Numbered from the stretch's first letter, positions 42,381 to 55,212 are shown. The stretch: 64,000 bases of DNA from Viola odorata (GCA_963691705.1 OY829542.1:42281105-42345104); one strand, 5' to 3'. Translations and numbers: made by a program. The notes: generated by a model from the sequence alone, not told the origin.

Positions 42381-43361
42381 ATGGGTAAAAGAAAAACTCA
42401 TGCTTCTAGGTCTAAATCGGTCGATGAGGAGAAAATAGATAATACAGCCAGTACTATTACTTCTCTGGCCATCGTTCATAAGCATTTAACCGATCATTGT
42501 GCCAACATCCCCAAGGGCTTCAAGGTTTCTGTTGCCCCTGATTCTTTACGCCTGAACAGCGTTCTGACCGGCAAATGTAGAATCTTGTATACCCAGATGT
42601 TTCGCTACGGTTTTCGGTTTCTGGTTGACTCTTTTATCCAAGAGTTGCTTACTTCTCTTGATCTGAGCCCCGTTCAATTAGCTCCAAATGTATACTGCGG
42701 CGTTTATGCATTTTTGGAACTCTGTAAGTACAAGGGAATTACCTCTCCTTCCCTTGCATTACTCAAATCTTTGTTTCGAATGTACAACCATCGGGGGGTG
42801 ATAGCAATATCACCCCGTTATGACGATGATTCCCTTAAGAACTTCACCTGGAAACTCCTTCATTTAGAGTCTTCCATTGATGGGTGGAAAGAACAACTTT
42901 TTGTTATTGAAACTCCTGAGCTTTCGGGCCCGTGGTGGCGGTCTAGTTTCAACCAAGACATCAAGGACAGTGCTTGGCACCGGGAGGCTCTTAACGAGCA
43001 GGAAGAGAAGCAGGAAGAGAAGCAGAGGTTGCTAGAAGAGCGACAAGGATGCATAAGGGCCATGGAAATGGCCAAAGAGGAGGCGAAAAAGGAAAAGCAA
43101 CAGCTGGCCGATTCTAATGTCGCTCTATCGGTTGAAAAATTGAAAAGTGTCGCTCTTGAGGGAGAGAAAGCGGCTCTGGCGGAAGAGAGGGTCTCCTTGG
43201 CAGAAGAGAAGGCGGCACTTGAGAGAGAGACGGCAGTCAAGTGTCAGTGGTATATGGAAAGGACTACTGCCATTATGGCTGATTGTTTCGTGGAAGTTCA
43301 TGGAGAAGAATTTTATAAAGGTGACGCCATTTCTAACGCCTTTTTTGCGGAATTCCGCTGA
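42381..43361 (+). CDS. asY of Tat-C, shortened but open, 326 aa
   Basis: It starts MGKRKTHASRSKSVDEEKID in good Kozak context (CCACCATGGG). The N-terminal domain (RILYTQMFRYGFRFLV, LSPVQLAPNVYCGVYAFLEL, GVIAISPRYDDDSLK) runs to SAWHR at about residue 202. It is then joined directly to a Glu/Lys coiled coil (EALNEQEEKQEEKQ onward) ending VKCQWYMERTT. The basic exon 2 and Pro/Ser-rich exon 3 start of Tat-A are missing. An internal deletion has therefore made one intron-free frame. Function unknown; it may self-associate through the coiled coil. Confidence 0.6.
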   Translation: MGKRKTHASRSKSVDEEKIDNTASTITSLAIVHKHLTDHCANIPKGFKVSVAPDSLRLNSVLTGKCRILYTQMFRYGFRFLVDSFIQELLTSLDLSPVQLAPNVYCGVYAFLELCKYKGITSPSLALLKSLFRMYNHRGVIAISPRYDDDSLKNFTWKLLHLESSIDGWKEQLFVIETPELSGPWWRSSFNQDIKDSAWHREALNEQEEKQEEKQRLLEERQGCIRAMEMAKEEAKKEKQQLADSNVALSVEKLKSVALEGEKAALAEERVSLAEEKAALERETAVKCQWYMERTTAIMADCFVEVHGEEFYKGDAISNAFFAEFR

Positions 43362-44089
43362 TCTCAATGATGAAGGCTTCCGCATAGCCAGGTCAAAGGG
43401 CTACCAGGGGCCGGAGAGCTCGGGGAATCAGTTGTAGGCAGGGTATTATCGCCATCTTTTTGTGAGGATTGAGCGTCATCCTCTTTTTGTCCATCTTTTT
43501 TGTATACTTTTGCGACCCTTTGTGGGTGCTTTAAACAGTAGCACTTCTGTGATACTGGATTCCTTTATTGTTGATTTCCTTTTTCTGTACTTCTTTTTCT
43601 TCGAGTTTTACTTAGCATGGCCATCGTGCCATTATCATCCTGATTATGCTGACGGGCTTTGCCAGGTTCATCTTAATCACTGCTCGGCATCATCAGAAAT
43701 GATATTCCACAGAAAAGAAGTATCATTCCCATGATCAAAAGAGATAACGAGTAGGGTCTTTAGGCCCTATTCCTCGAATCATGTAGAAATCGGTGCGATT
43801 GTCCTCACGTCAATCTTGTTGACGGGTCACTCAACTCTGTTGTCATCTCGAGCGTTGATATCTTCGTTAGTCAGAAATATCTTGCACACTCTTAATTAAT
43901 GTTTATTAGTAAGAGATATGCGATAACGGACACTAGTTACCCGTAGGAGCCAATCCGCTGCCATTTTAGGGTGTCGGTGTCGCTCGTTATCGCTTTCTCA
44001 ACCAGCTCACTTCACCAGGGATTCCGCATCTAGTTACTCGCTGGGATTTCGCGATTCTTCGTGTTTCCACATTACCACGATCGGCCGGA
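43362..44089. other. asY 3' flank in Tat-C
   Basis: Non-coding spacer corresponding to 27707-28175 of Tat-B. No supported gene. Confidence 0.35.
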
Positions 44090-44577
44090 AAGTGCCTCCT
44101 CTTGGTGAGCTGTCTGATCAGGACAAGTCATCACAAGGTTAGGACTTTTCACTTTCAGGCATTGTCCTCACATCCCAGAATCGTGCCCTCACTTAATGAG
44201 TCGTCTATATTAGCCCGGTCACAAGGATAGGATTTTCACTTCCAAGATGGAGTTACTATTTCCCCGGGGCATGCCTTTCCTTAACGAGCCGTCTCCACGA
44301 GAATGGTCATTATAAGGATTGGAATTTTCACCCCCAAGGATACCGAGGCGTGCCTCATCTTAGTGGGCTGCCTATATTAGCACGATTTACCGAAAAGAAA
44401 GGACTTTTCACCCCCGGGGGTGTCGGGACGTGCCTCGTCTTATGGCCCACATGTGGCTACCACAAGGATAGGACTTTTCACTCCCAACACTAAATATTAG
44501 GTGTGCCAGGGCGTGCCCTCACTTAGTGAGTCGTCTGATCAGGACCGATCATCACAAGGATAGGACTTTTCACTCCT
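44090..44577 (+). repeat. six-unit tandem array, Tat-C
   Basis: Units of GTGCCTCRTCTTARTGRG...CACAAGGATAGGACTTTTCAC match the Tat-B array unit for unit, including the CTGATCAGGACC variant in the first and last units and a CCCAAGGATACCGAGGC spacer after the third. The array therefore predates the split of the two subfamilies. Confidence 0.75.
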
Positions 44578-44707
44578 AGCAACCCCTTTTTATCATCTGC
44601 ACACACACACAGCCGCAAAACACAAGAAAGCTCACTATTCGAGCGTTAACATAGGTTAGGGCTGGCGTTAGTAAAACGTGCAGAGATAAATCAAAGTCTA
44701 GCATGAT

Positions 44708-45746
44708 ATAATTTCAATCGAGCAATATTCTAAGAGTTAGGTAAGGGCGTACCGTCGAGTGTCTCCAGATGATACGCTCCCCTCCCGACAATATGACCCT
44801 TCCCCATTCGGGCTGAGCTTTCCCCGGCGCTGACCAGTTGCTCACTTGTCTCTGAGTACTAGGTCGCCTGCTTTCAGCAGCCGTTCTTTGACGCGCCTAT
44901 TGTGATAACGCGTCATCTTTTGTTTGTAATGTAACATTTTCAGAAGAGCTTCCTCTTGCAATTCTGGCAGCGCGTCAAGGTTAGCTCGTAACCTTTCCTC
45001 ATTCAGCTCTTCTCTGAAATAGGCTACTCGTAGGCTCATAGTACCAATCTCCATGGGCGTGACGGCCTCAGTACCGAAAGCCAGTGCAAATGGTGTTTCT
45101 CCCGTGCTGGTTTTTGTGGTCATGCGGTATGCCCACATCACATACAGAAGCTCGTCTGCCCATTTCTTTTTGGATCCTTCTAGGCTCTTCTTAACACCGT
45201 TAAGGATGTTGCGGTTCATCACCACTGCCTGACCATTAGTTTGCGGATGAGCCACGGAAGAGAACCTCTGCTCGATTCTGAACTCCACGCATTGGTCTCT
45301 GAAGAATTGGCTGGTGAACTGCGTTCCGTTATCACTGACTAGCACACGGGGTACGCCGAATCGCATGATAACTTGATGTTTGAAGAAACGCCAAATTTTC
45401 TCAGTCTTGATGTTGGCAACCGCCTCAGCTTCCGCCCATTTAGTAAAGTAGTCTACCGCCACGACCACAAACTTTAACTGAGACCTCACCTTTGGGAACG
45501 GTCCTAGCATATCAATCCCCCATTTCGCAAAAGGACAAGGAGCAATGATGTCATAAATTTGTGTGGCGGGTTGTCGAGGAATCTTAGAGAATTCCTGACA
45601 CTTTCGGCAAATTCGCACGTAATTATGGCAGTCTTTCTAGATAGTAGGCCAATAGAACCCCGATCTAAAGACCTGCGCAGCTAGGGTGCCACCGGATGCA
45701 TGCATACCGCAAATTCCTTCGTGGATTTCGCGGAGGGTATGAAGAC
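44708..45746 (-). pseudogene. Tat-C pol, integrase end
   Basis: Minus-strand integrase: zinc finger (RKCQEFSKIP), DDE core with Asp at GIDMLGPFP and at SDNGTQF. The third catalytic residue, normally Glu in NGQAEV, is Val (GTG at 45225-45223). Stops occur at about 45636 and after VLRDK (44842). Tat-F interrupts the frame at 45747. The upstream part continues at 50420. Confidence 0.8.
45742..45746 (+). repeat. target-site duplication of Tat-F (AAGAC), left copy
   Basis: Identical to 50415-50419. The pol reading of Tat-C continues across when one copy and Tat-F are removed. Confidence 0.85.
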
Positions 45747-46201
45747 TGATAACAATTGATATACCCCCCAGGGTATTTTAGTCCGGATAGGGGGTATGTC
45801 ATCTTCAGCTACTGTAGGGCCCGCCTGGCCTCTTGCTAGTCCTGCTACCGGGGGGTGGTCGACGTCAGCGGGGGGGCCCATCCAACACGATATGGCGCTT
45901 ATTCCCACACCCGGTACGCCATAAGTATTGACATCCCAAGATAGCACTCCCTACCAAATCTCTTATAAATACCCCCTCCTAGGTAGAAAAGGGGGGGGAC
46001 TCTCTCTCCCTACTCTCTCTCACTACTACTCCTACCTACCCCTTATATTTCACTACTTATACTGACTTGATCGTCGGAGTATCTGCGCCGGGGACCCCCT
46101 CCGGCGCCTTGCAGGTGTAGCGGCGGCGAGGACCACCCCCTCAGAGGTGAAGATCGCTAAGATTCTTCCTACCCCGGGTATAATCTAATCCTATTTTATC
46201 A
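45747..46201 (+). repeat. Tat-F 5' LTR
   Basis: TGATAACAATTG...CTATTTTATCA with TTATAAATA near 45962 and a pyrimidine-rich CTCTCTCYCTACTCTC tract after it. The GGTCGACGTCAGCGGGGGG motif near 45857 is shared with the other Tat LTRs. Confidence 0.85.
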
Positions 46202-48988
46202 AATGGTGCTTTCATTGAGAGCATTTAGATCTTCAAGTGAGTTCCTTGAGATCTAAAGGCTCTCCTCTCCGTATGCATATTGATTGATCTCCATCGCTGC
46301 TGCTGGTTTTTCTATTTATGGATTTATCATATGATATGGTTCAAATGTTATTCGGATCCCGTTCATGATATGAATTTACATGGTCAACATATTATTGTTG
46401 TGCACCCTGGATCTGGAAAATGGTGATTTAAAATTGCTCGTGTGTGATAATGTCAATCCACACCAATAATTTATTATTATATGTTCAAGAGAAAAATCAG
46501 ATCGAAAAAAAAAAAAAAAAAAAAAGGGAGAGAGTCCGTGATTATCTTTGTTGTATGAAAATCAGATCTGCAAAAGAAAGAGAAGGAGAGAGAGAAGCTG
46601 TGATTATCTTTGTTGTATGCGACCAGTAAAATAATTATCACCAACAATAATTATCATCATAATTATTTATTATCATCACTGCACCAAATAGCGGGTGTGT
46701 GGATAAATCAGAGGGCAGGAGAATGAAGAAGAAAAACTCTTGGTAAATTTGGGCCTTGTGGCCCATCATTTTTGTCGGCATAGCTTGTCTTCAATCTTGA
46801 GCCACCATCATTGCGCGATTAAGGAGCAAGGTTGTCATGCCGTGGCCATCGTCATCATCAATTAATTGAGAGATCACCAATTAATTGAGAGTTGCTACTG
46901 TGTACAATGGAAAAGACAAAAATAAGAAGGACGTGCAGAGAGAGATTGAGATTGGCGAAAGAGCCGAGCAAGTAGAATAAATGGATAAATCTGAATTTTC
47001 TGTGTGATGCTGGGATCACCTTGTACGATGTTTGTAAAGTTTTCCCGTGTGGGGCCTATTTCAGTGGGGTCTAGCATTGTTGTGGCTTGTCAGGGAATAC
47101 CGTGGTGACGCGTGTCCTGGACAGCTGTACCCTCTGGTATTCAAGCGGTGCAACCGCTTGTCCGCCACGGCAGTGAGTGGTAAACGACAAAGGCAGTAAA
47201 CCGCAACAGCGGTAGCAACTTATCAGGAGCAGCGGGAAGAAGAGATAACGAAGAAGAAGAGCGACACGTCACCATCTTTGCCCTTTTCGCATCAGATAAC
47301 AGCAGAAGAAGAGCGGCACCAGTGGTTGCATTCCGCAGTAGGGCAGCTAGGAGGCTGTTTGACAGAGACAAGCGACAGGGAGGGGCTAACGCTTCTGCAC
47401 TATCTTCATTTCTTGTGGATGCCGCTAGGAAGTTGTTGAGCAGAGAGGAGTGACAGAAGAGGAGTTAATGCAGACAGTCATTATCGCTGTAGTGCTTAAA
47501 TGAATCAAGTTAACAGGGCGCCACGGCAAGTAGCAAGGTAGCGACAAGTACAGTAGCAGCATGCGCAATGGAAGCAAGCGCATGGGCGGCGTTAATGAGA
47601 AGAAGCCATGTCAGCAGAGGGGCAAGTAATGTGTCAGAAATTCTTTTAAGTTAAAGGGCAGCAGGATAACATGAAAAGGAAGGCATGCCAGCAGCGGCAT
47701 GCTATTGGAGCATCTAAAGATATCGCTCCGATAAATCTCCACAGCAGCGACATGCATGTGACGCTCCTAAAGCATAAGAGGCTCACCTGACGCTAGTGAC
47801 AGATTAGTACATCGGATCTGCTTAGCGATGTAGCGGCATCCAAATGATCCATTCATCCTTCTAGTGATGACACATGACAGGAAAGAAGGGATAGCGAAGG
47901 TGACAGGAAATAAGGCAAAGAGGGAAAGGAAAGGGTGAACAGTGGTTGATGCCAATTAATTATGACAATTCATATGATATCTAGAAAGCGTCAACAGTAC
48001 TTCCGCGTGAACATTAGCGCCTGGCTTCCGCGTGAATAGTGCTTCCGCGTCAGCAGTGGCTTCCGTGTGAACAGTACCTCGGAATAGCAAAGTGAGTAAA
48101 CAGTATCAGGATTGGAAAAAACGTATTTTTGGCCAGATTTATCGAGTTTCGCGAGGAAAATCGTATCTTTTTCATATGCGCTCAGAATTCTGCATATGGT
48201 AGCTCAATTTGAAGGCGATTCGACGGGATACAATTCTTGTCAAGGCATCTCAGCGAGATATTGACGTTAACTGGGTGTTATTGTGATTCGAAATCTGGGT
48301 TTAAGATTCGTGATTCCAGCTATATCGGGTTTCACGGAAAAAATCATATCTTATTCATACGTGCTCGGAATTTTCTGGATAATAGCTAGATTTGAAGATA
48401 GTTTAAAGGGCTATAATTCTCATGAAGACATCTAAGTGAGATATCGACGTTTAGCGGGCACGATTGAGTCTCAAAGTGACGCCACTGATTGCAGCCTAGT
48501 CCTGCTTTATATCTGGTCATTTATCTGTCGCCAGCTTTCCTATATGATGACGGTGGGTGAGATAAATGATAATTTAGAATATAATATGGCGGGTGAATAT
48601 CTACCCCGGATGAATATTTATATGACTTATCGGGTGAATATCTACCCCGGAGGAACATCTATATGATTTATCGGGTGAATATCTACCCCGTTTGAAGAGC
48701 CCTCGTAATATCATGTCGACATCCTCTTATCATCAAAAAGGTCTCCAACGACATGTCATTCTCCTTCGTAAAGGCAAGGAGCGGGAATTAAACAAAGGCC
48801 GAGTTCCTTGTTTATTCCCCTAAGGTATCGCTACCACCTTTAAAATTATCATTTTTCCCCTTACCTTTATTTTTAACATTCTTAGAGGAAGCTAACCAGA
48901 GTTAGCAGACTTTGTTAGTGTATTTGTACAGCTAACAATGCAGGTACTCAAGTGGAGTACAGATTGAAATCCGGGGGAATGTGAAAGA
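46202..48988. other. Tat-F internal non-coding region
   Basis: No supported gene. It contains TTCCGCGTGAACAGT-type short repeats (about 48000-48077), a diverged duplication (48129-48288 and 48313-48462: ATCGRGTTTCRCGRGGAAAA... and GAGATATYGACGTT) and three copies of CGGGTGAATATCTACCCCGG (48589-48692). Confidence 0.5.
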
Positions 48989-48989
48989 A

Positions 48990-49191
48990 TGCAATATTGC
49001 AGGTAGCTACGGCATAAAACCGCACAATTTGTAGGTGGCCTACAGCGTAAAACCACGTCAATATTGCAGGTAGCTCTGAGCAGCGTAAAACCATGCCAAT
49101 ATTGCGGGTAGCTACGGTGTAAAACCTCACAAATTGTAGGTAGCTTATGGCGTAAAACCACGTCAATATTGCAGGTGGCTTACAGCAAAGC
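48990..49191 (+). repeat. six tandem units of about 34 bp, Tat-F
   Basis: CRCGTCAATATTGCAGGTAG...GCGTAAAAC units, the counterpart of 14362-14530. Confidence 0.7.
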
Positions 49192-49959
49192 TGGATCCAA
49201 CGAGCTTGGATGGAAAAAGCGACATCAACAACACCCCGATATGCGCGGGTGAAAGCCTCTAAGGGTAACTAGTACTTGTCATTACATGTTGTTTTTACTA
49301 ACATGGCAAGGCAACATTTGAGAATGTGCAGGAAAGTCGATGAAATATCGGAATAGTGAAGAGACTAACGCCCACAAAGGCAGCGACGTCACACAAGAAT
49401 TCAGTACTACCTACGGGGTATCTCTTGTCATTAGTGAGGGAATACATTCTAAGTGATGGGAGCAATGGTACACCATCTTATATGCGATATCCCCTTCCCG
49501 GTGCTGAAATGCGCATGCTTAGTCATGTCGCAATATCAAGAGGAATACTTTATTATTATTATCTGCCCATGATTTGGCTGACTACATGGTGGTCTCGTGA
49601 TGACACCATCTTCATCAGCAAGCTATGACATTGCAGCGTTATCTGTTCGGGTTTACCGTCAGCGTTATCTGTTCGGGTTTATCGCCAGCGTTATAAGGTC
49701 TGGCCCACCGTTGGCGTTATCAGTTCTGGTTTATGACCAGCGTCATTTCTACAATATCGCCACTACCAATCTGGTTGTCATTTCCTCTGTGGGCAACAGT
49801 TATCACAAGCTATTGTCTCATGTTACCTCCTCCGTTATGAGAGTCAGAGAAACTCGAAAATCCTCATGAGTCGGCCGCGTCGTGAAGGAAATAACACTCC
49901 TCTAGAAGCTGAGAATGAAGCCCTTGGTAAACACTCGGGCTCATTTTCAGTTGGGCTTA

Positions 49960-50414
49960 TGATAACAATTGATATACCCCCTAGTGTATTTTAGTCCGGA
50001 CAGGGGGTATGTCATCTTCAGCTACTGTAGGGCCCGCCTGACCTCTTGCTAGTCCTGCTACCGGGGGGTGGTCGACGTCAGCGGGGGGGGCCCATCCAAC
50101 ACGATATGGCGCTTATTCCCACACCCGGTACGCCATAAGTATTGACATCCCAAGACAGCACTCCCTACCAAATCTCCTATAAATACCCCCTCCTAGGTAG
50201 AAAAGGGGGGGGACTCTCTCTCCCTACTCTCTCTCACTACTACTCCTACCTACCCCTATATTTCACTACTTATACTGACTTGATCGTCGGAGTATCTACG
50301 CCGGGGACCCCCTCCGGCGCCTTGCAGGTGTAGCGGCGGCGAGGACCACCCCCTCAGAGGTGAAGATCGCTAAGATTCTTCCTACCCCGGGTATAATCTA
50401 ATCCTATTTTATCA
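49960..50414 (+). repeat. Tat-F 3' LTR
   Basis: Near-identical partner of 45747-46201. Followed by AAGAC (50415-50419). Confidence 0.85.
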
Positions 50415-53400
50415 AAGACCCTCTTGTTCCGTTATGCACCTGGCAGCTGGGTGAGAGTAACATCTCCGCATTAGTTCCCCGTTATAGTACGTGCACCGTG
50501 CCGCTTGTTTTAGTATTTTCTTTTTCTCAGCGTTATCTGCTGGTAGCTCATCGTGTTTCAAGTATTTTATGATGGGAATTCTCCAGTCATTTTCAATTTC
50601 TTCTACGCAAAGCGTCGCCTGTTCTTCCATGAAGGAAGGTACGGGTATCTCCCGGTAGTATACCCCCTTAGGTATGGACGCTTCCGGGTATGCCGCGAGT
50701 TTGGCAAGGTTATCCGCCTCAGCGTTATCCTCTCGAGGAATGTGCTCGAAGCCGACTTGTATGTCGCTTTTCTTTATTTCCATCAGCTCACATTTTACTT
50801 TGGCAAGGTATTGCACCATGATGGGCTCTCTAGCTTGAGAGTGTCCCAAGACTTGGTCTATTATCAGTTTGGAGTCTCCACAGATTTTCAACCGCAGGTC
50901 TCCCAACCTCCCTGAATCATGTATGCCTTTTATGGAGAAGTTTTTTCCTATCCTGAGCCCAGCTAATAACGCTTCATATTCTGCAGCGTTGTTAGATAAT
51001 GGTTGCAAGATTCTGATGGCATATTGCACATGGATGCCGTGAGGCCCACTCATGAAGATTCCAGCTCCGGCAAGCTCTTGATTTTTGGCACCGACGACGT
51101 GGATGACCCACAGGTCAGTGTAGGTTTTAGGGAATGGGAGGTCCAGCTCCTCTTTTTCTTTTTCGGTCAACTCCGTCATCGGATCTGGCGTAAAGGTGCA
51201 TTCCGCGATAAAGTCTACTAGAATTTGAGCATTCACGGATGGTCGGGATCTGTAGTGCAACCCATATTGTTCAAGCTCGATGGCCCAAATCAGCATTCTC
51301 CCAGAGGACTCGGGCTTCCGATATATCCTCTTTAAAGGTTGATCCGTAAGCACAATGACGGTATGTGCCTGGAAATATCGGCCCATCTTTCAGGTCGCTT
51401 GTATTAATGCGAACGCTATTTTCTCTATACGAGCATATCGCAGCTTGGCATCTTTCAAGATGTGACTTACGAAGTATACAGGGCGGTGTGTGTGATTATC
51501 ATCTCGCACAAGGACCGCACTGACCACTTCGTCCGCAACCCCAAGGTATAAATACAGGATATCGCCAGGTTCAGGTCTTGTCAGCACCAAGTCAGACGAG
51601 AGGTAGGCCTTCAGGCCTACAAATGCCTCTTCGCATTCTGTCGTCCATCCGAAAATGGCTTTCTTGCGTATAACTTTGAAAAAGGGGAGGCACCTCTCAC
51701 CTTGCTTAGAAATAAACCGTCCCAGAGCAATAACACGCCCTGTTAGCTTCTGTATCTCCTTCACGGTTCGAGGAGATATCATGTCTTAGATGGCTTTGAT
51801 TTTTGAAGGGTTGGGTTGGATACCTTTTTGACTGACCACGTAACCCAAAAATTTACCTGTTTGAAAGGCAAACATGCACTTCCGAGGGTTCAGCTTCATT
51901 TGGTACTGTTTCATTACTTCAAAGATTTCCGCCAGGTCGGATAAATGGTCTTCGAAGCTTCGGCTTTTGACCAGTATGTCATCGACATACGCCTCTACGT
52001 TTCGCCCAATCTGTTTTTCGAAGACTTGATTCGCCATTCGCTGGAAGGTAGCTCCAGCATTTTTCAACCCAAATGGCATCGCCGTGTAGCAATAGGTGAC
52101 CTTGGGAGTGATGAAAGAAGTTTTCTCTTCATCCTCATTGGCCATGGGGATTTGGTGATACCCTGAGTTGGTGTCTAGCGAGCTCAGATAAGTGTACCCG
52201 GCAGCCTAATCGACTAACTGATCAATCCGAGGAAGCGGGTAACAATCTTTAGGATAGCCATCGTTCAAGTCAGTGATGTCGATGCACATGCGCCACTCTC
52301 CATTAGGCTTGGGAACCAGGACAGGGTTAGCCAACCAGGTAGGATATTGTACTTCTCGAATAAAGCCAGCGTCGAGAAGCTTTGCTACTTCTTTGTCGAC
52401 AGCTATCGCTTTTTCTGTAGAGAAGGCACGTCATTTTTACTGAACTGGCTTTGCGTCAGGGTTGACGTTAAGTCGATGCTCCGCTACCTCTTGCGAGATA
52501 CCGGGCATGTCGGCTGGTTTCCATGCGAACTCTCATTTGCATTTGTTCAATAGCTGGGCTAACTGGAGGTTTTCCTCCGAGCTGAGGTTATCGCTAACCA
52601 AGAATCTAGCCCCATCGATCCCGTTAACTGGAATATGAATCATCTTGTCCACAGGGTGAGTGTGTTTCTCATCGCTTTGTTCATATGGATCCACCATTAC
52701 GCACACGTACCTATCGCAACTCTTCTGAGTCATGAGTAGGTAGCATTCGGCCACTAACTTCTGATTACCCCAGATTGAGACCACACCATCCCAGGAAGGA
52801 TATTTCATCCTCAGATGTTTCTGTGATATTGTCGCTCCGAAACGGTTGAGGAAAGGCCGTCCCAATATGGCATTATAAGGCGGGTTTAGATCCACGACCA
52901 AGAATAGAAACTCCTTTGACCGCTTGAAGGTATCCTCCTTGAAGTATACCGGCAAGGTGGTTACTCCAGTCACTGGGATGGGGACTCCGTCTACTCTAAT
53001 TATGGGTTTTTTGTAGGGCGTAAGCTCGTTGCCAGGACGCTTCATGAGATTGTAAGCCTCCAGCGAGAATAGGTTCACTGCGCTTCCGTTGTCAACAAGA
53101 GTTCTTCTAACTCCATGACTAGCGATAATAGGTGTAACCACTAACGCATCGTTGTGTGGATATACCACGCCCTTCTCGTCCTCTTCAGAAAAGGACAATA
53201 CCATGCGATCTAAGGCGTTTATCGCCTCACTTTTGATTGACACGTCTAATCGCTTCCGCTTGTCTCCTGCCGCGGGTGTCAACTGTGCGGACTCGTCCAG
53301 ATAGGGTGTGCCTCCAGTGATGATGTTAATGATGGGGACGTCTTCGTCGTCAACCGTGAGCGTTTCCCTACCCCTTCCTGCAAGACCAGAGTCGTTGCCT

Positions 53401-55212
53401 AAGGCGCGGGGGGTGTCGGTCTGTTGTCGGCTACTCTGTTTGTCGGGTTGCTCTTGGCCTCTTCTCTTACTTTGACGGTGAATTCTCCCAGATAGCCTTC
53501 TTCTACCAGGCGCTCTATCGCCAGCTTAAGTTCTCTACACACTTATGTAGAGTGTCCCTTAGCTTTATGAAATTTGCAGTAGGCGTTTTCCCTTCCTCCT
53601 AAGGTTACCCCCGGTCTTACAGGGGCCTAATAACAGATGGCCAGGTTCCGCTATTCTGCTATTGCTAGTATTTTGGCTCTGGGTAGGATGAGGGAACGAA
53701 GGTCTGGGTCATAAACTCGCCCCTTAGGGGGATCTCCCTGTCGCTGCGTTGGGGAGTCACCAGGATTTCCCTTTGAGGAGTTGCCTTTTTGCCGATTAGA
53801 GGTCTTGGGGATGTGATCCTTTCGCTGAGCGTAATCGTCGATGAAACTCAGAAGTAGTAGTGATGGGAGCATTAGGAACTGGAGGCATGACTGGAGGCAT
53901 GTTTCGAATTCTGTCCCTATTCTCTTCCTCTTCCATCCTCGCGTAGTTGTGGGCTTTCAGTCTTAACGCATCTAAGGTTGCTGGAGGGTCAACCATTAAG
54001 GCATCTCTAAGTTTTCCATAGCAACAGTTCTGCTTTAAGGCTTCTATAGCGAAATCAACTGTTACACCTGGCGTGAGTGACATCTCGGTGTCGAAATAAT
54101 TAAGGAAATTCCTCAGGGATTCCTGAGGTTTTCTGTGTATATCAAACAAGGCGGCAGCAGATTTCCTGATGGGGACCGCAGTACTAAATCGACTCTTGAA
54201 TTTATATTCTAGCTGTGAGAAGCTGTCAATAGATCCGCTAGGAAGACCTTCGAACCATAGGCGCGCAACCGCTGACAGGGTCATTACAAATATCTGACAC
54301 AACGCTGCGTCATTGTGAGTCTGAAATTGCACAAAGTCCTTCACCTTGTTAAGGTAGGAAATGGGATCTCTAGTGCCATCATAAGACTCTGAGGGGAGTT
54401 TTACATGTCGACTGACTCTGTGACGCCTTATGCATGGGCTAAAGGGGTGGCCAGAAGTGTCATCAAGAATTTCACGTGTGTATCGAGGTGGGGATAACTC
54501 CAAATGACGCCTACAATTCCATAGGTCTCTAGTATGATGTCGCCTTGGAGACGGGCTGCGACTCCTTGGCGAGTGAGTTCGATGTCTCCTACTGCTTGAT
54601 CTTTCACTCCCCAGGAGATATGTCTCTATCATTTTCGTCCCTCCTACCATCCCAACGACCTCTGCTCTCGTCATGCCATTGTCGTTCCTCTTGGGAAATA
54701 GGAAGTAGAGGTACCTGTGGCACGTACAATTCCACTGTCCTATGAGCAAATTGTACAAGACTGACTGGCGTATTCAACACAGGCAGTATCAGGGAGACAT
54801 TCGCATGCAATGGGGATGATAACGGTCGTTCTGTGATGATAGGTGGAGTAAACACAAACTGAGATGGAGCGCCTGAACCAGAAGTACTAGACGTGAATCT
54901 AGTGGCTAATTTCGTTAAGTGGTCCAGTTGGGCATGAAGGGCTGAAATCGAGCTTGCGAAAGGGTTATTCGCACTGTCTATCACAGATCCCATAGGAGAG
55001 GGAGTAGAATAACTGGGCCCTGCCACATGAGATGCGGGGGCGCTTATCTGAGGAAATAATGCGCTCATAGTCGATCCAAAGAGAAAGTCTGTATGTGTAG
55101 AGGAATACGCGTGTGTTGCCGCGAAGATGTCGGGAGAAGTGGTAGGGAAGAGTTCCCTACGGACGTCACCATCGCGAGAGTGTGGAGGAATGGATTCTAA
55201 ATTAGAAGCCAT
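50415..55212 (-). pseudogene. Tat-C gag-pol, main part
   Basis: Gag starts MASNLESIPPHSRDGDVRR at 55212. Gag core is at about 54430-53960 and the pol frame runs 53282-50415. The protease retains DNGSAVN (about 53100), unlike Tat-A and Tat-B. RT with YVDDIL is near 51985-51968. RNase H (about 51600-51190) is followed by the second RNase H (about 51120-50650), then Tat-F. Several frameshifts lie between 54600 and 53280, including the zinc-knuckle region. Stops follow at about 52533, 52204, 51786 and 51390. It is the most decayed pol of the three Tat copies. Confidence 0.85.

Larger units (their letters stand above)
45747..50414 (+). mobile_element. Tat-F: non-autonomous 4.7-kb Tat-type element
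   Basis: LTRs at 45747-46201 and 49960-50414 (455 bp each) differ by about seven bases and two one-base indels by eye, so the insertion is recent. The primer site is TGGTGCTTTCATTGAGAGC at 46204-46222. The pre-LTR motif TTTTCAGTTGGGCTTA precedes 49960. The internal 3.76 kb has no gag-pol and no antisense genes. It holds an A-run (46507-46525), short repeats and a 3' region homologous to Tat-C (14315-15123). It would depend on proteins from a Tat relative with the same primer site. Confidence 0.85.
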
